From assembly GCA_021413885.1 (NCBI GenBank), contig JAIOPM010000046.1, forward strand, positions 47,345-111,344: a stretch of DNA of 64,000 bases. The letters are read 5' to 3'. A model generated the notes under the pieces. The model worked only from the letters and a program-made list of their open reading frames with translations, was not told the origin of the DNA and made no database searches. Shown here one piece after another: positions 8,722-18,415 of this stretch. The position numbers were made by a program, and so were the translations under genes. This stretch comes from Planctomycetota bacterium. GTDB lineage: Bacteria > Planctomycetota > UBA1135 > GCA-002686595. Numbering within the stretch: position 1 is the stretch's first letter; every line of letters starts with the position of its first letter.

Positions 8722-10386
8722 TCAGTAGCCTTCGACGCGCCCGACCGATCCGCGCACGATCGTGACCGACGCGGAGGCCCCGATGCGCGTGGCGCCCGCG
8801 TCGATCAGCGCCTTGGCTCCCGCCTGATCGCGAATGCCGCCCGCGGCCTTCACCCCGACCCGCGGACCGACCGTGCGACGCATCAGCTCGACGTTGGCGA
8901 CAGTGGCGCCGCCGCGCGAGAACCCGGTCGACGTCTTCACGAAGTCGGCGCCGGCGCGGACCGCGATCTCGCACGCTCGAACTTTCTCGGCCTCGGTCAG
9001 CAGCGCGGTCTCGAGGATCACCTTCGAGCGAGCGCCCATCCGGCGGCACGTCTCGACGACCAGTGCGACGTCACGCTCGACGAAGTCGTCGAAGCCCGAC
9101 TTCAACGCGCCCACGTTCTGCACCATGTCGATCTCGCAGGCGCCGTCCTCGATCGCACGCCGCGCCTCGAAAGCCTTGACCTCGCTCGCCGTCGCGCCGA
9201 GCGGGAACCCGACGACCGAGCACACCAACACGCCCGAACCCGCGAGGATTTCCGCGCAACGCTTCACCCACGCGCCGTTGACGCAGACGCTCGCAACCCG
9301 CAATTGGAGGGCTTCGGCGCACAGCTTGTCGATCTCGGCGACCGTCGCATCGGCCTTGAGCAGCGTGTGATCGAGGTAGCTCGCGAGCCCGTCGAGCTTG
9401 GGCGATGCACACGGCGAGCAGCCGATACGACACGCCCCTGCATCGAGCACCGCGCGCACCCGATCGATCGCGAGCTCGACCTGAACGGTCGTCGAACCCC
9501 ACGGCGAAACCGGCTCGATGCCGTGGTCGAGGAGTTGGCGCGCGACCTCGGTCAGGATCGCTTCGAGCGCCTCGTGTGCGACCGCGCCGACACCGGCGTC
9601 AGTCGCCTGGAGATCCGGACGTCGGGCGTAGCGACGCTCGAGCGCCTCGATCTTCGCGACGCGGCGCGCATGGCGCTCGTCGCCCTCGGCCGTGCCGAGG
9701 AACGCGCGAACGATGTCATGAGCAACGCTGCGCGTCACGAACTTGGCACCGAGGGCGAGCACGTTGGCGTGATTGTGCTCGCGGGCACTCCGCGCGAGCG
9801 CGACGTCGTTGCAAGGCGCCGCGCGAACGCCCGGCACCTTGTTGGCCGCGATCGCGGAGCCGATTCCAGCTGCGTCAACGCAAATACCGAAGTCGCATTG
9901 ACCGGACGCCACCGCCTCGGCGACCGCGCGGGCGAAGTCCGGGTAGTCGACGGGGTTCTCGTCGCGAGCTCCGAGGTCGAGCGCCGTGTGCCCGAGTTCG
10001 CGCACCGACGCCAGGAGCTCGCGCTTGAGCGCGAACCCTCCGTGATCCGCCCCGAGCGCGACGCGCAGGTGTCGGCCACGCGGCTGCGCGATCCGGCCGC
10101 CGTGATCGACGAGGCGGATCTCGCGGCGTTCGGCGGCTTCGCGAGCGCCTGGAGTCACGATGGCGCCGCGGGGCACGCGAAACGTCCCGCCGCGCGGGAC
10201 GATTTCTAGCGCGCTCTCGGTGACGAGCTCGCGACCGTTCCCCGTCGCTTCGCCGCCCTTTGACTCGTAAGCGGGGCGCAGCGGCGCACCCGTCGGCTGA
10301 ACGACGACATGCACGCCGTCAGTCGGCGGCTCGGTCGACACCCGTTGCAAGGCCCTTCGGGCCATTTCGCGCGCGTCCGGCGACAT
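8722..10386 (-). CDS. Fusion of ribose-5-phosphate isomerase B and deoxyribose-phosphate aldolase
   Basis: 554 aa. Residues about 107-250 are Rpi[11 protein letters not shown], the substrate-site Cys in [20 protein letters not shown], and the His in [12 protein letters not shown], consistent with ribose-5-P/ribulose-5-P interconversion. Residues about 325-550 are Deo[15 protein letters not shown], the Schiff-base Lys in [11 protein letters not shown], and VGVKAAGGI. DeoC cleaves 2-deoxyribose-5-P to glyceraldehyde-3-P and acetaldehyde. About 100 N-terminal residues belong to neither enzyme: an amphipathic helix ([15 protein letters not shown]), a Gly/Pro linker, then [18 protein letters not shown]. 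Such helix-plus-linker ends resemble microcompartment targeting peptides (inference). A TACACT hexamer 7 nt before the ATG suggests a leaderless transcript. It serves the same pathway as the deoB-deoA-nupC-pnp operon 3.4 kb away. Confidence 0.93.
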   Translation of the reverse strand: MSPDAREMARRALQRVSTEPPTDGVHVVVQPTGAPLRPAYESKGGEATGNGRELVTESALEIVPRGGTFRVPRGAIVTPGAREAAERREIRLVDHGGRIAQPRGRHLRVALGADHGGFALKRELLASVRELGHTALDLGARDENPVDYPDFARAVAEAVASGQCDFGICVDAAGIGSAIAANKVPGVRAAPCNDVALARSAREHNHANVLALGAKFVTRSVAHDIVRAFLGTAEGDERHARRVAKIEALERRYARRPDLQATDAGVGAVAHEALEAILTEVARQLLDHGIEPVSPWGSTTVQVELAIDRVRAVLDAGACRIGCSPCASPKLDGLASYLDHTLLKADATVAEIDKLCAEALQLRVASVCVNGAWVKRCAEILAGSGVLVCSVVGFPLGATASEVKAFEARRAIEDGACEIDMVQNVGALKSGFDDFVERDVALVVETCRRMGARSKVILETALLTEAEKVRACEIAVRAGADFVKTSTGFSRGGATVANVELMRRTVGPRVGVKAAGGIRDQAGAKALIDAGATRIGASASVTIVRGSVGRVEGY

Positions 10387-10393
10387 GGGCGGG

Positions 10394-10399
10394 AGTGTA
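10394..10399 (-). promoter_or_regulatory. Putative -10 element, leaderless start of the RpiB-DeoC gene
   Basis: TACACT in the context GCTACACTCCCGCCC, with the ATG beginning 7 nt after the hexamer. That spacing places transcription start at or next to the start codon. No ribosome site is present. Confidence 0.5.
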
Positions 10400-10448
10400 G
10401 CAGTCGACGACGTCGAGCCGGCGCTTCCCGGTCCGCGACCCGGTCGGC

Positions 10449-10454
10449 CATAAT
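10449..10454 (+). promoter_or_regulatory. Putative -10 element, leaderless start of the glycosyltransferase gene
   Basis: CATAAT ends 6 nt before the GTG at 10461. It faces away from the RpiB-DeoC promoter, so 10400-10448 is a divergent promoter region. Confidence 0.45.
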
Positions 10455-10460
10455 CCAGGT

Positions 10461-11231
10461 GTGGATCAGAACGACCGCGTGATCGTGGTGATGCCGGCCT
10501 ACAACGCGGCCAACACCCTGGAGCGCATCTACAACGACATCCCGAAGGACATCGTCGACGAGATCATCGTCGTCGACGACTGCTCGAAGGACAACACGGC
10601 CGAGATCGCGAAGCGCCTGCCGGTCACGTTCATCCGCCACGAGAAGAACACGGGCTACGGCGGCAACCAGAAGACGTGCTACGCCGAGGCGCTGAAGCGC
10701 GGCGCCGGTTGCGTGATCATGTTGCACGCCGACTACCAATACGACGGCCGCATGATCGGCCCGGCGGTGCACGTCCTGAAGCTCGGGATCTGCGACGTCG
10801 TCCTCGGCAACCGCATTCGCACGCGGCGCGAAGCCCTCGAAGGCGGCATGCCGCCGGTGAAGTACTTGTCGAACCGCGGGTTGACGCTGCTCGAGAACCT
10901 GTTGTCGGGTCAGAACCTCGGCGAGTGGCACTCGGGCTTTCGCGCGTACAGCCGCCGCGTGCTCGAGACCGTCCCGTTCAAGGAGAACAGCGACAACTTC
11001 GTCTTCGACTCGCAGTTCCTGGTTCAGGCGGTGCACTTCGGCTTCAAGATCGGCGACGTGCCGGTGCCGGTGCGTTACTTCGATGAAGCATCGAGCATCT
11101 CGATCCGCGCCTCGACGCGGTACGCGTTCCACACGCTCGCCACGTTCGCGCAGTGGTACGCCCACCGCATGGGCGTCCTGAACACGCCGCGCTTCCGCCG
11201 CGGAGCGCCGACGCCGCAACACGCGTCCTGA
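10461..11231 (+). CDS. Family 2 glycosyltransferase, dolichyl-phosphate mannose synthase-like
   Basis: 256 aa with GTG start. GT-A fold: [15 protein letters not shown] at the N-terminus, the acidic pair VVDDCSKDN, then [15 protein letters not shown] and a metal-binding-type HADYQYD. The family transfers a sugar from a nucleotide or lipid-phosphate donor. No C-terminal membrane segments, so it is the soluble, membrane-associated type. The length suits the DPM1/GtrB catalytic core. Acceptor unknown. It stands alone between the RpiB-DeoC gene and an exported hypothetical gene, with no polysaccharide cluster around it. Confidence 0.9.
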   Translation: MDQNDRVIVVMPAYNAANTLERIYNDIPKDIVDEIIVVDDCSKDNTAEIAKRLPVTFIRHEKNTGYGGNQKTCYAEALKRGAGCVIMLHADYQYDGRMIGPAVHVLKLGICDVVLGNRIRTRREALEGGMPPVKYLSNRGLTLLENLLSGQNLGEWHSGFRAYSRRVLETVPFKENSDNFVFDSQFLVQAVHFGFKIGDVPVPVRYFDEASSISIRASTRYAFHTLATFAQWYAHRMGVLNTPRFRRGAPTPQHAS

Positions 11232-11441
11232 GCGCGCTCGAGCCTCCGCTCGAGGTCGTAGGAAGCTTCGCGCGCGCCGAACGTCGCTCGCGACGGATCG
11301 TGATTCCCGCACGATTCCGCGAACGAGGCCGCAACGGAACTCACGGTCGAGCGTCTTGTTCGGACGAGGGCTGTGCTCCGTTTCGATGTTTCGAAGCCCC
11401 ATGCGACACTCTTCGCCGAGTCGGGGGTCGTTTCGCTCGCC

Positions 11442-12455
11442 ATGAACCTGAACCCGCTTGCCTGGATCTCGATTGCGTTGCTCGCGCTCGCGCCGAGCGC
11501 GTTCGGCGCCGCCCAGAAGGGCAAGAAGTCCGGCGGTCGCGAGCTCGCGACGCTGTACGGCGAAGACGTTTCGGATCGCAGTGACCGCGGCCGCTTCAGC
11601 GACAAGGAAATCGTCGAGCGACGGCGCAAGCGCGTGGAACGCCTCGACGAGATCCTGCGCGCCGCCGACTTCACCGCGGGCGAGGACTTCTACTACGCCG
11701 GTCGCTTGCTCGCGCGCGAGGGCGAGGAAGTGAACCGCATCCTGCTCGGCCACGTGCTGCTCTCGATCGCGGCGTTGCAGCGCGCGTCGTACGCGCTCGA
11801 GGCCGGCGCGGAGTCACTCGATCGCTGGTTGCTCGCGACCGGACGCTCGCAACAACTGTGCTCGGTCCTCGACGGCGAAGACGCTCGCTCTCCGCCGACC
11901 AAACCGTTCGACAACCATGTGCACCAATCGATTCGCGCGGAGTTCGCGCTCGAGCCCCTGCACTTCGACGACCAACGCGCCGAGCCGCGCGGGAAGAAGC
12001 CGAAGGGCTTCAACTCGAAGGAAGTCCAACGCCTCGACACTTCGCTGAACGGCGACCCGAAGAGCATCCGCCCCGTCGATCCCGACGCCGCGCTCGTGCG
12101 CGTGCGCGCGATCGTCGGCGAGGGCGGCTTGGTCGACGCGCGCGACTACTTCGCGGCCGCGCGGGTCCTGATGCGCGGCGCGCAGGTCCAAGATCTCGCG
12201 CTGGCGCACGCTCTCGCGTTGCTCGCCGCGGCCGAAGGAGCGACTGACGCGCGCGAACTCGCGGCGACGACGCTGGACGCGCTGTTGCGCGCGTGCGGCA
12301 CGCCGGAAGCCTTCGGTTCCGTCGTCACGGCGGCGTCGGAAGCCCACGCGTTCGATGCTTGGGGTCCGGCGCTCGACACGTTGTTGCGCAAGTCGTTCGG
12401 CTTGCCGCAGCCGAATCGGGAGGCGGGAGGCGTCGACCGCAAGGACGAGGAGTGA
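11442..12455 (+). CDS. Exported protein with two DUF6624-like repeats
   Basis: 337 aa from ATG 11442, which gives a signal peptide (LAWISIALLALAPSAFGA); a longer frame from 11373 would put 23 residues before it. Two related halves are visible. EDFYYAGRLLAREGEEVNRI followed by SLDRWLLATGRSQQLCSVLD is echoed by RDYFAAARVLMRGAQVQDLA followed by TLDALLRACGTPEAFGSVV. This pattern (helix pair, aspartate-anchored 'DRWL', then GxxQ) resembles DUF6624 proteins, whose function is unknown. Positively charged just after the signal sequence. The stop lies 4 nt from the convergent gene's stop. The 210-nt gap before it (11232-11441) contains nothing I recognise. Confidence 0.72.
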   Translation: MNLNPLAWISIALLALAPSAFGAAQKGKKSGGRELATLYGEDVSDRSDRGRFSDKEIVERRRKRVERLDEILRAADFTAGEDFYYAGRLLAREGEEVNRILLGHVLLSIAALQRASYALEAGAESLDRWLLATGRSQQLCSVLDGEDARSPPTKPFDNHVHQSIRAEFALEPLHFDDQRAEPRGKKPKGFNSKEVQRLDTSLNGDPKSIRPVDPDAALVRVRAIVGEGGLVDARDYFAAARVLMRGAQVQDLALAHALALLAAAEGATDARELAATTLDALLRACGTPEAFGSVVTAASEAHAFDAWGPALDTLLRKSFGLPQPNREAGGVDRKDEE

Positions 12456-12459
12456 GCGT

Positions 12460-13746
12460 CTAGACGCCGAACAAGAACCCGAGTATCGGGCGCGCCACCA
12501 GCGCGTCGAGCTCTTGAAGCTCACGCTCGAACTCGACGAATGCGCTGCGCGCCTGTTCGTCGGTCGCGTTGCGCGCGAAGAAGGCGCTCAGCTCGCTCGC
12601 ACGCCGCGAACCCGCGTTCGCGGACAGGTACAGTACCGCGAGCCCAAGCTCCGGCTGCGTGCGCGAGATCCGTTGCAAGACGGCGCGTAGGAGCGGCCGG
12701 GCATACGTCTCGAGCTCGATCGACCGCGTGACGGCGTGCGCAGCGAGTTCGCGCACGCGCTCGGCCTCGAGGACGACCTCGGGCCGCGTGAGGCCGGCCT
12801 TCAACACCCGCTCGACCGCGCCCAACGACGCCGCGCGCTGCGCGATCCCAACGACCGACGTCAACTCGACGTCATGACTGACCGCGTCGTCGCGCAGCGG
12901 ACGCGAGACGATGCGCAAACGTCCGTTCTCGACTTGCACGTCCATCGCATCGGGGCGCGCGCGCAGGCTCGCGCCGGCTTCGACCCAAACGCGTCTGCCG
13001 TCGAAGCGCAGATGATGGCAGCCGACGAGCACCGCGGTGTCCGGCCCGCGCTGGTTGATCACCAACACCGCGCAGATCAGAACATGCGTCGGCGTCGCCG
13101 GCGGATCGCGAAAAAGATCGTCGATCGCGGTCTCGACCTGCAACACGGTGTGCACGACCGCGGTGCGCACGAGGCGCAACGGCCCTTCGTCGGCGCGCAA
13201 TTCGGCGAGCCGCTCGGGGCCGAAAAAGGCGCTGAGCTGCTCGAACCACGGATGGCGCACCGTCTGCGACGACCGCGGCTTCTCGAGCAACATCGTCAAC
13301 GCGCCGCAGCACGGCGAGCGCACGCCGAAGCGATCGAGCGTGCCGTACGTGTGCTCATGTCCGTCGAGGATCTTCCCGACGTGCGACGCGACCTCGACCA
13401 ACAGCAACTTGGCGCCGCCGGTCCGCGTCTTGACGGTGAAGTGATCGTTCGCGAGCTCCAGCGCGCCCGGCTCGATCCGCCCGCCGAGGTTCGACACGGT
13501 GAAGATGCGCCGCTGCTGCATCGTCAACGGCGCCATCAACGGCTGCGCGACGTCGCGATCGAAGCCGGCCCGCAGCTCGCCCTGGAACTCGTCTGAGCAC
13601 GTGACCAAGCACATCCCATACTCGGCGACGCGGGCGACGGTCTACGCGGCGCGCCGGATCTCGCCGTGGACGACATCGAGCGACGTCTCGCGCCCGAGTC
13701 CGCGCAACAGCGAATCCAGCGCGGTGTTCGGAGCTCCTGCTTGCAT
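12460..13746 (-). pseudogene. Conserved hypothetical gene interrupted by an in-frame TAG (or starting after it)
   Basis: The clean frame runs from ATG 13614 to 12460 (384 aa). The same frame continues upstream through a single TAG (13644-13642) to ATG 13746. The 34 upstream codons (QAGAPNTALDSLLRG... EIRRAA) and the seam (TVARVAEYGMCLVTCSDEF) read as ordinary coding sequence, and a TATACC hexamer lies 8 nt before ATG 13746, as in leaderless genes nearby. No ribosome site precedes ATG 13614. I do not recognise the family: a mixed alpha/beta N-terminal half with HEHTYGTLDRFGVRSPCCGA and a helical C-terminal half. Either a nonsense mutation, a sequencing error (TAC to TAG), or a shorter intact gene starting at 13614. 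Confidence 0.6.
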
Positions 13747-13797
13747 GGCGAATCGGTATAGCGGGCAACGCGTGGGCGGCGAGGGGCGAGCGCGAAA

Positions 13798-14628
13798 CTA
13801 CGCGCGAGCGGCGAGCACTTCGCGAAGGCGCGGCACGGCGCGCTCGAGCACCGCGCCGAAACGCTCGGACGCCGCGGCGCCCGCGGCGACGACTTCGTCG
13901 TGCGAGAGCGCGTGCGGAGCGATCCCCGCCGCTTGGTTGGTGACGAGCGAGATCCCGCAGACGCGCGCACCGGCCGCTCGCGCCGCGACGGCCTCGAGGG
14001 CGGTGCTCATCCCGACCGCGTCGGCGCCGCAGTCGGTGAGCCAACGGATCTCCGCGGGCGTTTCGTAGCTCGGTCCCGGCAGCGCGGCGTAGACGCCGGA
14101 CTCGAGCGCGACACCGGCGTCGCGGGCGCCGAGCTCGAGCGCGCGACCGAGTTCCTCGTCCCACACGCGCGTCGCGCCGCGCTCGTGCGCGCCGACCGCC
14201 GCGCGACCTTGCAGAGCGAGGTGATCGCGAATGCGCATCAGCGTGCCGGCCGGCCACTCGCGACGCAGCCCGCCCGCGGCGTTGGTCAAGACGACGGCCT
14301 TCGCGCCCGCGCGACAGAACGCTCGGACCGCGCGCGTCACTTCGCGAGCGCTCCAACCTTCGTAGAGGTGCACGCGGCCGCGCTGCACGAGCACGCGCCG
14401 CCGCCCGAGTTCGCCGATCACGAGTTCGCCCGCGTGCCCGACGACGCGACTCGCCGGCATGCCGTCGAGCTCCGCGTACGGAATGCGCCGCGCGGCGGTA
14501 AGACGTTCGGCGAAACTACCGAGCCCCGACCCGAGCACGATTACGAGGTCGAAGTCGCGCACCTCGTGCTCGGACAACGAGCGAGCGAGCCGCTCGACGT
14601 CCGCATCGCGCTCGACACGCACGCTCAC
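13798..14628 (-). CDS. punA: Purine nucleoside phosphorylase
   Basis: 276 aa. GTG start at 14628 overlaps the nupC stop (GTGA), so the genes are coupled. Trimeric PNP signatures are all present: VIVLGSGLGSF (phosphate loop), VVGHAGEL, LTNAAGGL, LPGPSYETPAEI, MSTALEAVAAR, and the base-contacting Asn in VTNQAAGI. It phosphorolyses purine (deoxy)ribonucleosides to the base and (deoxy)ribose-1-phosphate in the cytoplasm. Last gene of the deoB-deoA-nupC-pnp operon; its sugar phosphate product feeds DeoB. Length normal for the family. Confidence 0.95.
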   Translation of the reverse strand: MSVRVERDADVERLARSLSEHEVRDFDLVIVLGSGLGSFAERLTAARRIPYAELDGMPASRVVGHAGELVIGELGRRRVLVQRGRVHLYEGWSAREVTRAVRAFCRAGAKAVVLTNAAGGLRREWPAGTLMRIRDHLALQGRAAVGAHERGATRVWDEELGRALELGARDAGVALESGVYAALPGPSYETPAEIRWLTDCGADAVGMSTALEAVAARAAGARVCGISLVTNQAAGIAPHALSHDEVVAAGAAASERFGAVLERAVPRLREVLAARA

Positions 14629-15881
14629 AGGAAAACCCCCGCGACCGTCGCGGTCATGCACGTCGCGATCGCGCCGCCGATCATCGCCTTGACGGTCAAC
14701 GCGGCGATCTCCGCTTTGCGTTCCGGCACGAGCGGCGAGATGCCGCCGATCTGGATGCCGATCGACGCGAAGTTCGCGAAGCCGCACAGCGCGTACGTCA
14801 CCATCTTCGCGGAGCGCACGTGCTCGAGCGCGCCGTCGACACCGGAGCCCGGCAGGATGTGCGACAGACGCTCGTACGCGACGAATTCGTTGAGCGAGAT
14901 CTTGGTGCCGAGCAACGACCCGACGATCTGGCAATCGTGCCAACCGTCGACGCCCATCACCCACGCGATCGGCGCGAACACCCAACCGAAGCAGCGCGAG
15001 AGCGACAGTCCGCCCTCGACGTCGAGCGACGACCCGATCGCTCCGAGCGGCCAATCGATCAACGCGACCAGCGCCGTGAACGCGATCAACATCGCGATGA
15101 CGTTGAGCCAGAGCTTGAGTCCGTCACTGGTGCCGTTCGCCGCCGCTTCGATGATGTTCGACGCATCGCGCTCGATGCGCAGCGGGATGCGGCCGGCGGT
15201 CTCGGACTTCTCCGTCTCCGGTCGGATGATCTTCGCGCACACGAACGCCGCCGGCGCCGACATCACCGACGCGGTGAGCAAGTGCGGACCGTACTCCGAG
15301 CCGAGCAAGCTCATGTACACCGCCATCACCGAGCCCGCGATCGTCGCGTAGCCGCCGGTCATCATCGCGTTGAGCTCGGACTTGGTCATCCGCGCGAGGT
15401 ACGGCTTGACCAAGAGCGGCGACTCGGTCTGCCCGACGAAGATCTCCGCGGCGACGGTCATCGACTCCGAACCCGACACGCCCATGAACACCGTCATCAC
15501 GCGCGCGAGGATCCAGATCACCGTCTGCATCACGCCGAGGTGGTAGAGCACCGACATCAACGCCGCGAAGAAGACGATCACGACCAAGCCGCTGCCCGCG
15601 AACGCGAAGATGAAACCGGCGGGGCCGTCGGGTTTCGCGAGCGAACCGAAGATCAGCTCCGAACCCGGCCGCGACACCGAGATCAGCTTCTCGAAGAAGC
15701 CCGCGATGCCGTCGAAGAAAACGCCGCCTGAGCTCGAGTGCAGGATCCAGATCGCGAGCACCACCTGCAGCACGAGGCCGGTGACGACGACGCGCCACGG
15801 GAAACGCCTGCGTTCGCTCGAGATCAGCCAACAGATGCCGCACAGGGCGAGCAGGCCGAGCGCGCAGCGCAGGTAGAGCAT
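14625..15881 (-). CDS. nupC: NupC-type concentrative nucleoside transporter
   Basis: 418 aa from ATG 15881, which begins directly with the first membrane helix (LGLLALCGICWLIS). About ten hydrophobic segments follow. CNT family marks: GQTESPLLVKPYL, the GGYATIAGSVMAVY stretch, LNEFVAYERL, and ALCGFANFASIGIQIGG near the C-terminus. It imports nucleosides across the inner membrane by H+ or Na+ symport. It lies 49 nt after deoA and overlaps pnp by 4 nt, which fits uptake and breakdown in one operon. Confidence 0.95.
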   Translation of the reverse strand: MLYLRCALGLLALCGICWLISSERRRFPWRVVVTGLVLQVVLAIWILHSSSGGVFFDGIAGFFEKLISVSRPGSELIFGSLAKPDGPAGFIFAFAGSGLVVIVFFAALMSVLYHLGVMQTVIWILARVMTVFMGVSGSESMTVAAEIFVGQTESPLLVKPYLARMTKSELNAMMTGGYATIAGSVMAVYMSLLGSEYGPHLLTASVMSAPAAFVCAKIIRPETEKSETAGRIPLRIERDASNIIEAAANGTSDGLKLWLNVIAMLIAFTALVALIDWPLGAIGSSLDVEGGLSLSRCFGWVFAPIAWVMGVDGWHDCQIVGSLLGTKISLNEFVAYERLSHILPGSGVDGALEHVRSAKMVTYALCGFANFASIGIQIGGISPLVPERKAEIAALTVKAMIGGAIATCMTATVAGVFL

Positions 15882-15930
15882 CGCGCGCCATCGAAGCCTC
15901 GCGGCCGTCGCGCCGCAAGGGGCTCGCGGC

Positions 15931-17232
15931 TCAAGCGTTGGATCGCGTGAGCACGAGTGGGTCCGGCCGGTGCTCTGCGCGCACCTCGAACGACGCGGCG
16001 ATTCGTCGGCGCGCTTCGTCGAGTCCGATGCCGGAATGATGGAGCTCGAGCACCGGTTCACCGCGGCGTACGCGCGCGCCGTCGTCGACCAGGAACTCGA
16101 CGCCGACCGCCGGATCGATCGGATCGCCGAGCGCCTTGCGTCCGCCCCCGAGCGCGGTGATTGCGAGGCCGAGCTCGCGCAAGTCGGCCCAAGCGAACAC
16201 GCCGTCCGCCGGCGCCGTCAAACGCTCGCGTTCGCGCGCGTGCGGGAGCAAACCGCGATCGTCGAGACACCGCGGATCGCCGCCCTGGGCCTCGATCACG
16301 CGCGCGAAGACGGCGCGGGCGCTGCCGTCGTCGAGAGCGCGCGCGATGCGAGCTCGTCCCGCGTCGAGATCGGCCGCGCGGCCGGCGAGGCGCAGCAGTT
16401 CGCCGCCTTGGAGACAAACGAGTTCTCGCAGGTCGCTCGGACCGCCGCCTTCGAGGCAGTCGAAGCTCTCCTCGATTTCGAGCGCGTTGCCCGCCTTGCG
16501 GCCGAGCGGCCGCGACATGCACGTCTGGAAGACGGTCGTGCGCACGCCCATGCTCTGGCTGAGCGCGAGCATCGTCCGCGCGAGCTCCGCTCCGCGTTCG
16601 CGCTCGACCAAGAACGCGCCCGAGCCGAACTTGACATCGAGCACCAGCGCATCGAGACCTTCGGCGAGTTTCTTCGAGAGGATCGAGCTCGCGATCAGCG
16701 GGATCGATTCGATCAAGCCGGTGACGTCGCGCAGCGCATAGAGCTTGCGATCGGCGGGCACGAGCTCGGGCGTCTGACCGCCGAGCGCGACGCCGACGGT
16801 TTCGAGACAACGCGCGAATTCGACGCTCGAGAGCTGCGTGCGAAAACCGGGGATCGCTTCGAGCTTGTCGAGCGTCCCGCCCGTGTGCCCGAGCCCGCGC
16901 CCCGAGATCATCGGCACCGCGACGCCGCACGCGGCGAGCGCCGGCGTGAGCGGGATCGAGACCTTGTCGCCGATGCCGCCGGTCGAGTGCTTGTCGACCT
17001 TCGGAAGTTCGACGCGGGGGAACGCGAGGCGCTCGCCGCTGTCGAGCATCGCGCGCGTCCAATCGGCGAGCTCGCCCTGCTCCATGCCGCGCACGAAGAT
17101 CAGCGCGAGCAACGCGGACGCGAAGTGTTCCGGGATCCGACCGGCGACGTATTCGCGCAGGAAGAACTCGCTCTCCTCGCGTGCGAGCACGCCGCCGTCG
17201 CGCTTCGTCCGCAGGATCGAACGCGCGTCCAT
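15931..17232 (-). CDS. deoA: Thymidine (pyrimidine-nucleoside) phosphorylase
   Basis: 433 aa, usual length. ATG 17232 overlaps the deoB stop by one base. Signatures: KHSTGGIGDKVS (phosphate-binding), GRGLGHTGGTLDKLEAIPG, LDVKFGSGAF, and a C-terminal swivel-like domain with GDPIDPAVGVEFLVDDGARV. It phosphorolyses thymidine, deoxyuridine or uridine to the base and (deoxy)ribose-1-phosphate. Whether it is strictly thymidine-specific cannot be told from sequence alone. Second gene of the operon; its sugar phosphate is isomerised by DeoB. Confidence 0.95.
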   Translation of the reverse strand: MDARSILRTKRDGGVLAREESEFFLREYVAGRIPEHFASALLALIFVRGMEQGELADWTRAMLDSGERLAFPRVELPKVDKHSTGGIGDKVSIPLTPALAACGVAVPMISGRGLGHTGGTLDKLEAIPGFRTQLSSVEFARCLETVGVALGGQTPELVPADRKLYALRDVTGLIESIPLIASSILSKKLAEGLDALVLDVKFGSGAFLVERERGAELARTMLALSQSMGVRTTVFQTCMSRPLGRKAGNALEIEESFDCLEGGGPSDLRELVCLQGGELLRLAGRAADLDAGRARIARALDDGSARAVFARVIEAQGGDPRCLDDRGLLPHARERERLTAPADGVFAWADLRELGLAITALGGGRKALGDPIDPAVGVEFLVDDGARVRRGEPVLELHHSGIGLDEARRRIAASFEVRAEHRPDPLVLTRSNA

Positions 17233-18404
17233 CACGCCGCGAGTTCGGAGAGGAACGAGCGCCCCGGTCCTTCCGGCGGAAGCCCGAGCGTCTCCTCGAC
17301 CGTCGCGCCGATGTCGGCCAGCGTCGAACGCGTGCCGAGCGCGACGTTCGCCGCGAGCCCCGGCCCCCACGCAAGGACCGGCACGTACTCGCGCGTGTGA
17401 TCGGTCGTCTTCACGAACGTCGGATCGTTGCCGTGGTCGGCGGTCAAGATCAACAAGTCGCCGGCGCGCAGCTTCGACTGCAAAGTACCGAGCTCGCGAT
17501 CGAAGCTCTCCAGCGCGCGTCGGTATCCGGCCGCGTCGCGGCGATGTCCGTAGAGCATGTCGAAGTCGACGAGGTTGACGAACACGAGGCCGCGTTCGAC
17601 GCGAGCCGCGAGCTCCAGCGTCTTCTTCATCCCGTCGTCGTTGCCTTCGGTGTGCACCGACTCGCCGACGCCGCAGCCCGCAAAGATGTCGTGGATCTTG
17701 CCGACGCCGATCACCGGAACGTGCGCCGCGCTCAAGCGATCGAGCACCGTCGGACGGAACGGCTTCAGCGAATAGTCGCGGCGGTTGTACGTGCGCCGCC
17801 AATTCCCCGACTCGCCGACGAACGGTCGCGCGATCACGCGGCCGACGCCGTGGGGATTCAGGATGTCGCGCGCGATCTCGCATACCGAGTAAAGACGCTC
17901 GAGACCGAAATGGGTTTCATGGCAAGCGATCTGAAAGACGCTGTCGGCGCTCGTGTAGACGATCGGCTTCTTCGAGCGCACGTGCTCGTCGCCGAGCCGC
18001 ACCAGGATCTCGGTCCCCGACGCGGGCGTGTTGCCAAGCACGCCTGGCACTCCGGTGCGCTTCACGAACTCAGCGATGATCTCGGGCGGAAAGCCGCGCG
18101 CGAAGACGGGAAACTCGCGCTCGAGCGCGCAGCCCATCATCTCCCAGTGCCCGGTCGACGTGTCCTTGCCGGGCGAGCGTTCGGCGCAGCGACCGAAAGC
18201 TCCGAGCGGAGCGCTCGCCTTCCTTACGCGCGTCACACCCGGCACGTTGCCGAGTCCGAGCGCGACCAAGTTCGGCACATCGAGCCCGCCCGCCGCTTCG
18301 ATCAGGTGATCGAGCGTGTGCGTCCCCGCGTCGCCGAATCGCTCCGCATCGGGCAAGGCCCCGACACCGAGAGAGTCGAGCACGATCAGGAAGACGCGTT
18401 TCAT
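17232..18404 (-). CDS. deoB: Phosphopentomutase
   Basis: 390 aa from ATG 18404. Alkaline-phosphatase superfamily metalloenzyme: VFLIVLDSLGVGALPDA at the N-terminus carries the first metal Asp, DTSTGHWEMMG the phospho-acceptor Thr, and VNLVDFDMLYGHRRD and TADHGNDPT the remaining metal ligands, with a cap domain between. It converts (deoxy)ribose-1-phosphate to the 5-phosphate. First gene of the deoB-deoA-nupC-pnp operon. A TAGGAT hexamer sits 11 nt upstream, so the mRNA may be nearly leaderless. Confidence 0.96.
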   Translation of the reverse strand: MKRVFLIVLDSLGVGALPDAERFGDAGTHTLDHLIEAAGGLDVPNLVALGLGNVPGVTRVRKASAPLGAFGRCAERSPGKDTSTGHWEMMGCALEREFPVFARGFPPEIIAEFVKRTGVPGVLGNTPASGTEILVRLGDEHVRSKKPIVYTSADSVFQIACHETHFGLERLYSVCEIARDILNPHGVGRVIARPFVGESGNWRRTYNRRDYSLKPFRPTVLDRLSAAHVPVIGVGKIHDIFAGCGVGESVHTEGNDDGMKKTLELAARVERGLVFVNLVDFDMLYGHRRDAAGYRRALESFDRELGTLQSKLRAGDLLILTADHGNDPTFVKTTDHTREYVPVLAWGPGLAANVALGTRSTLADIGATVEETLGLPPEGPGRSFLSELAA

Positions 18405-18415
18405 CGGAGCGCGCC

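Noticed and set aside
13612..13746. Pyrrolysine read-through of the TAG
   Set aside because: No pylS/pylT or methylamine gene in the window, and other genes end in TAG in the ordinary way.
8722..18404. Bacterial microcompartment locus
   Set aside because: No shell protein, aldehyde dehydrogenase or PduL-like gene is present; only the RpiB-DeoC fusion hints at one, so it is kept as a hypothesis only.
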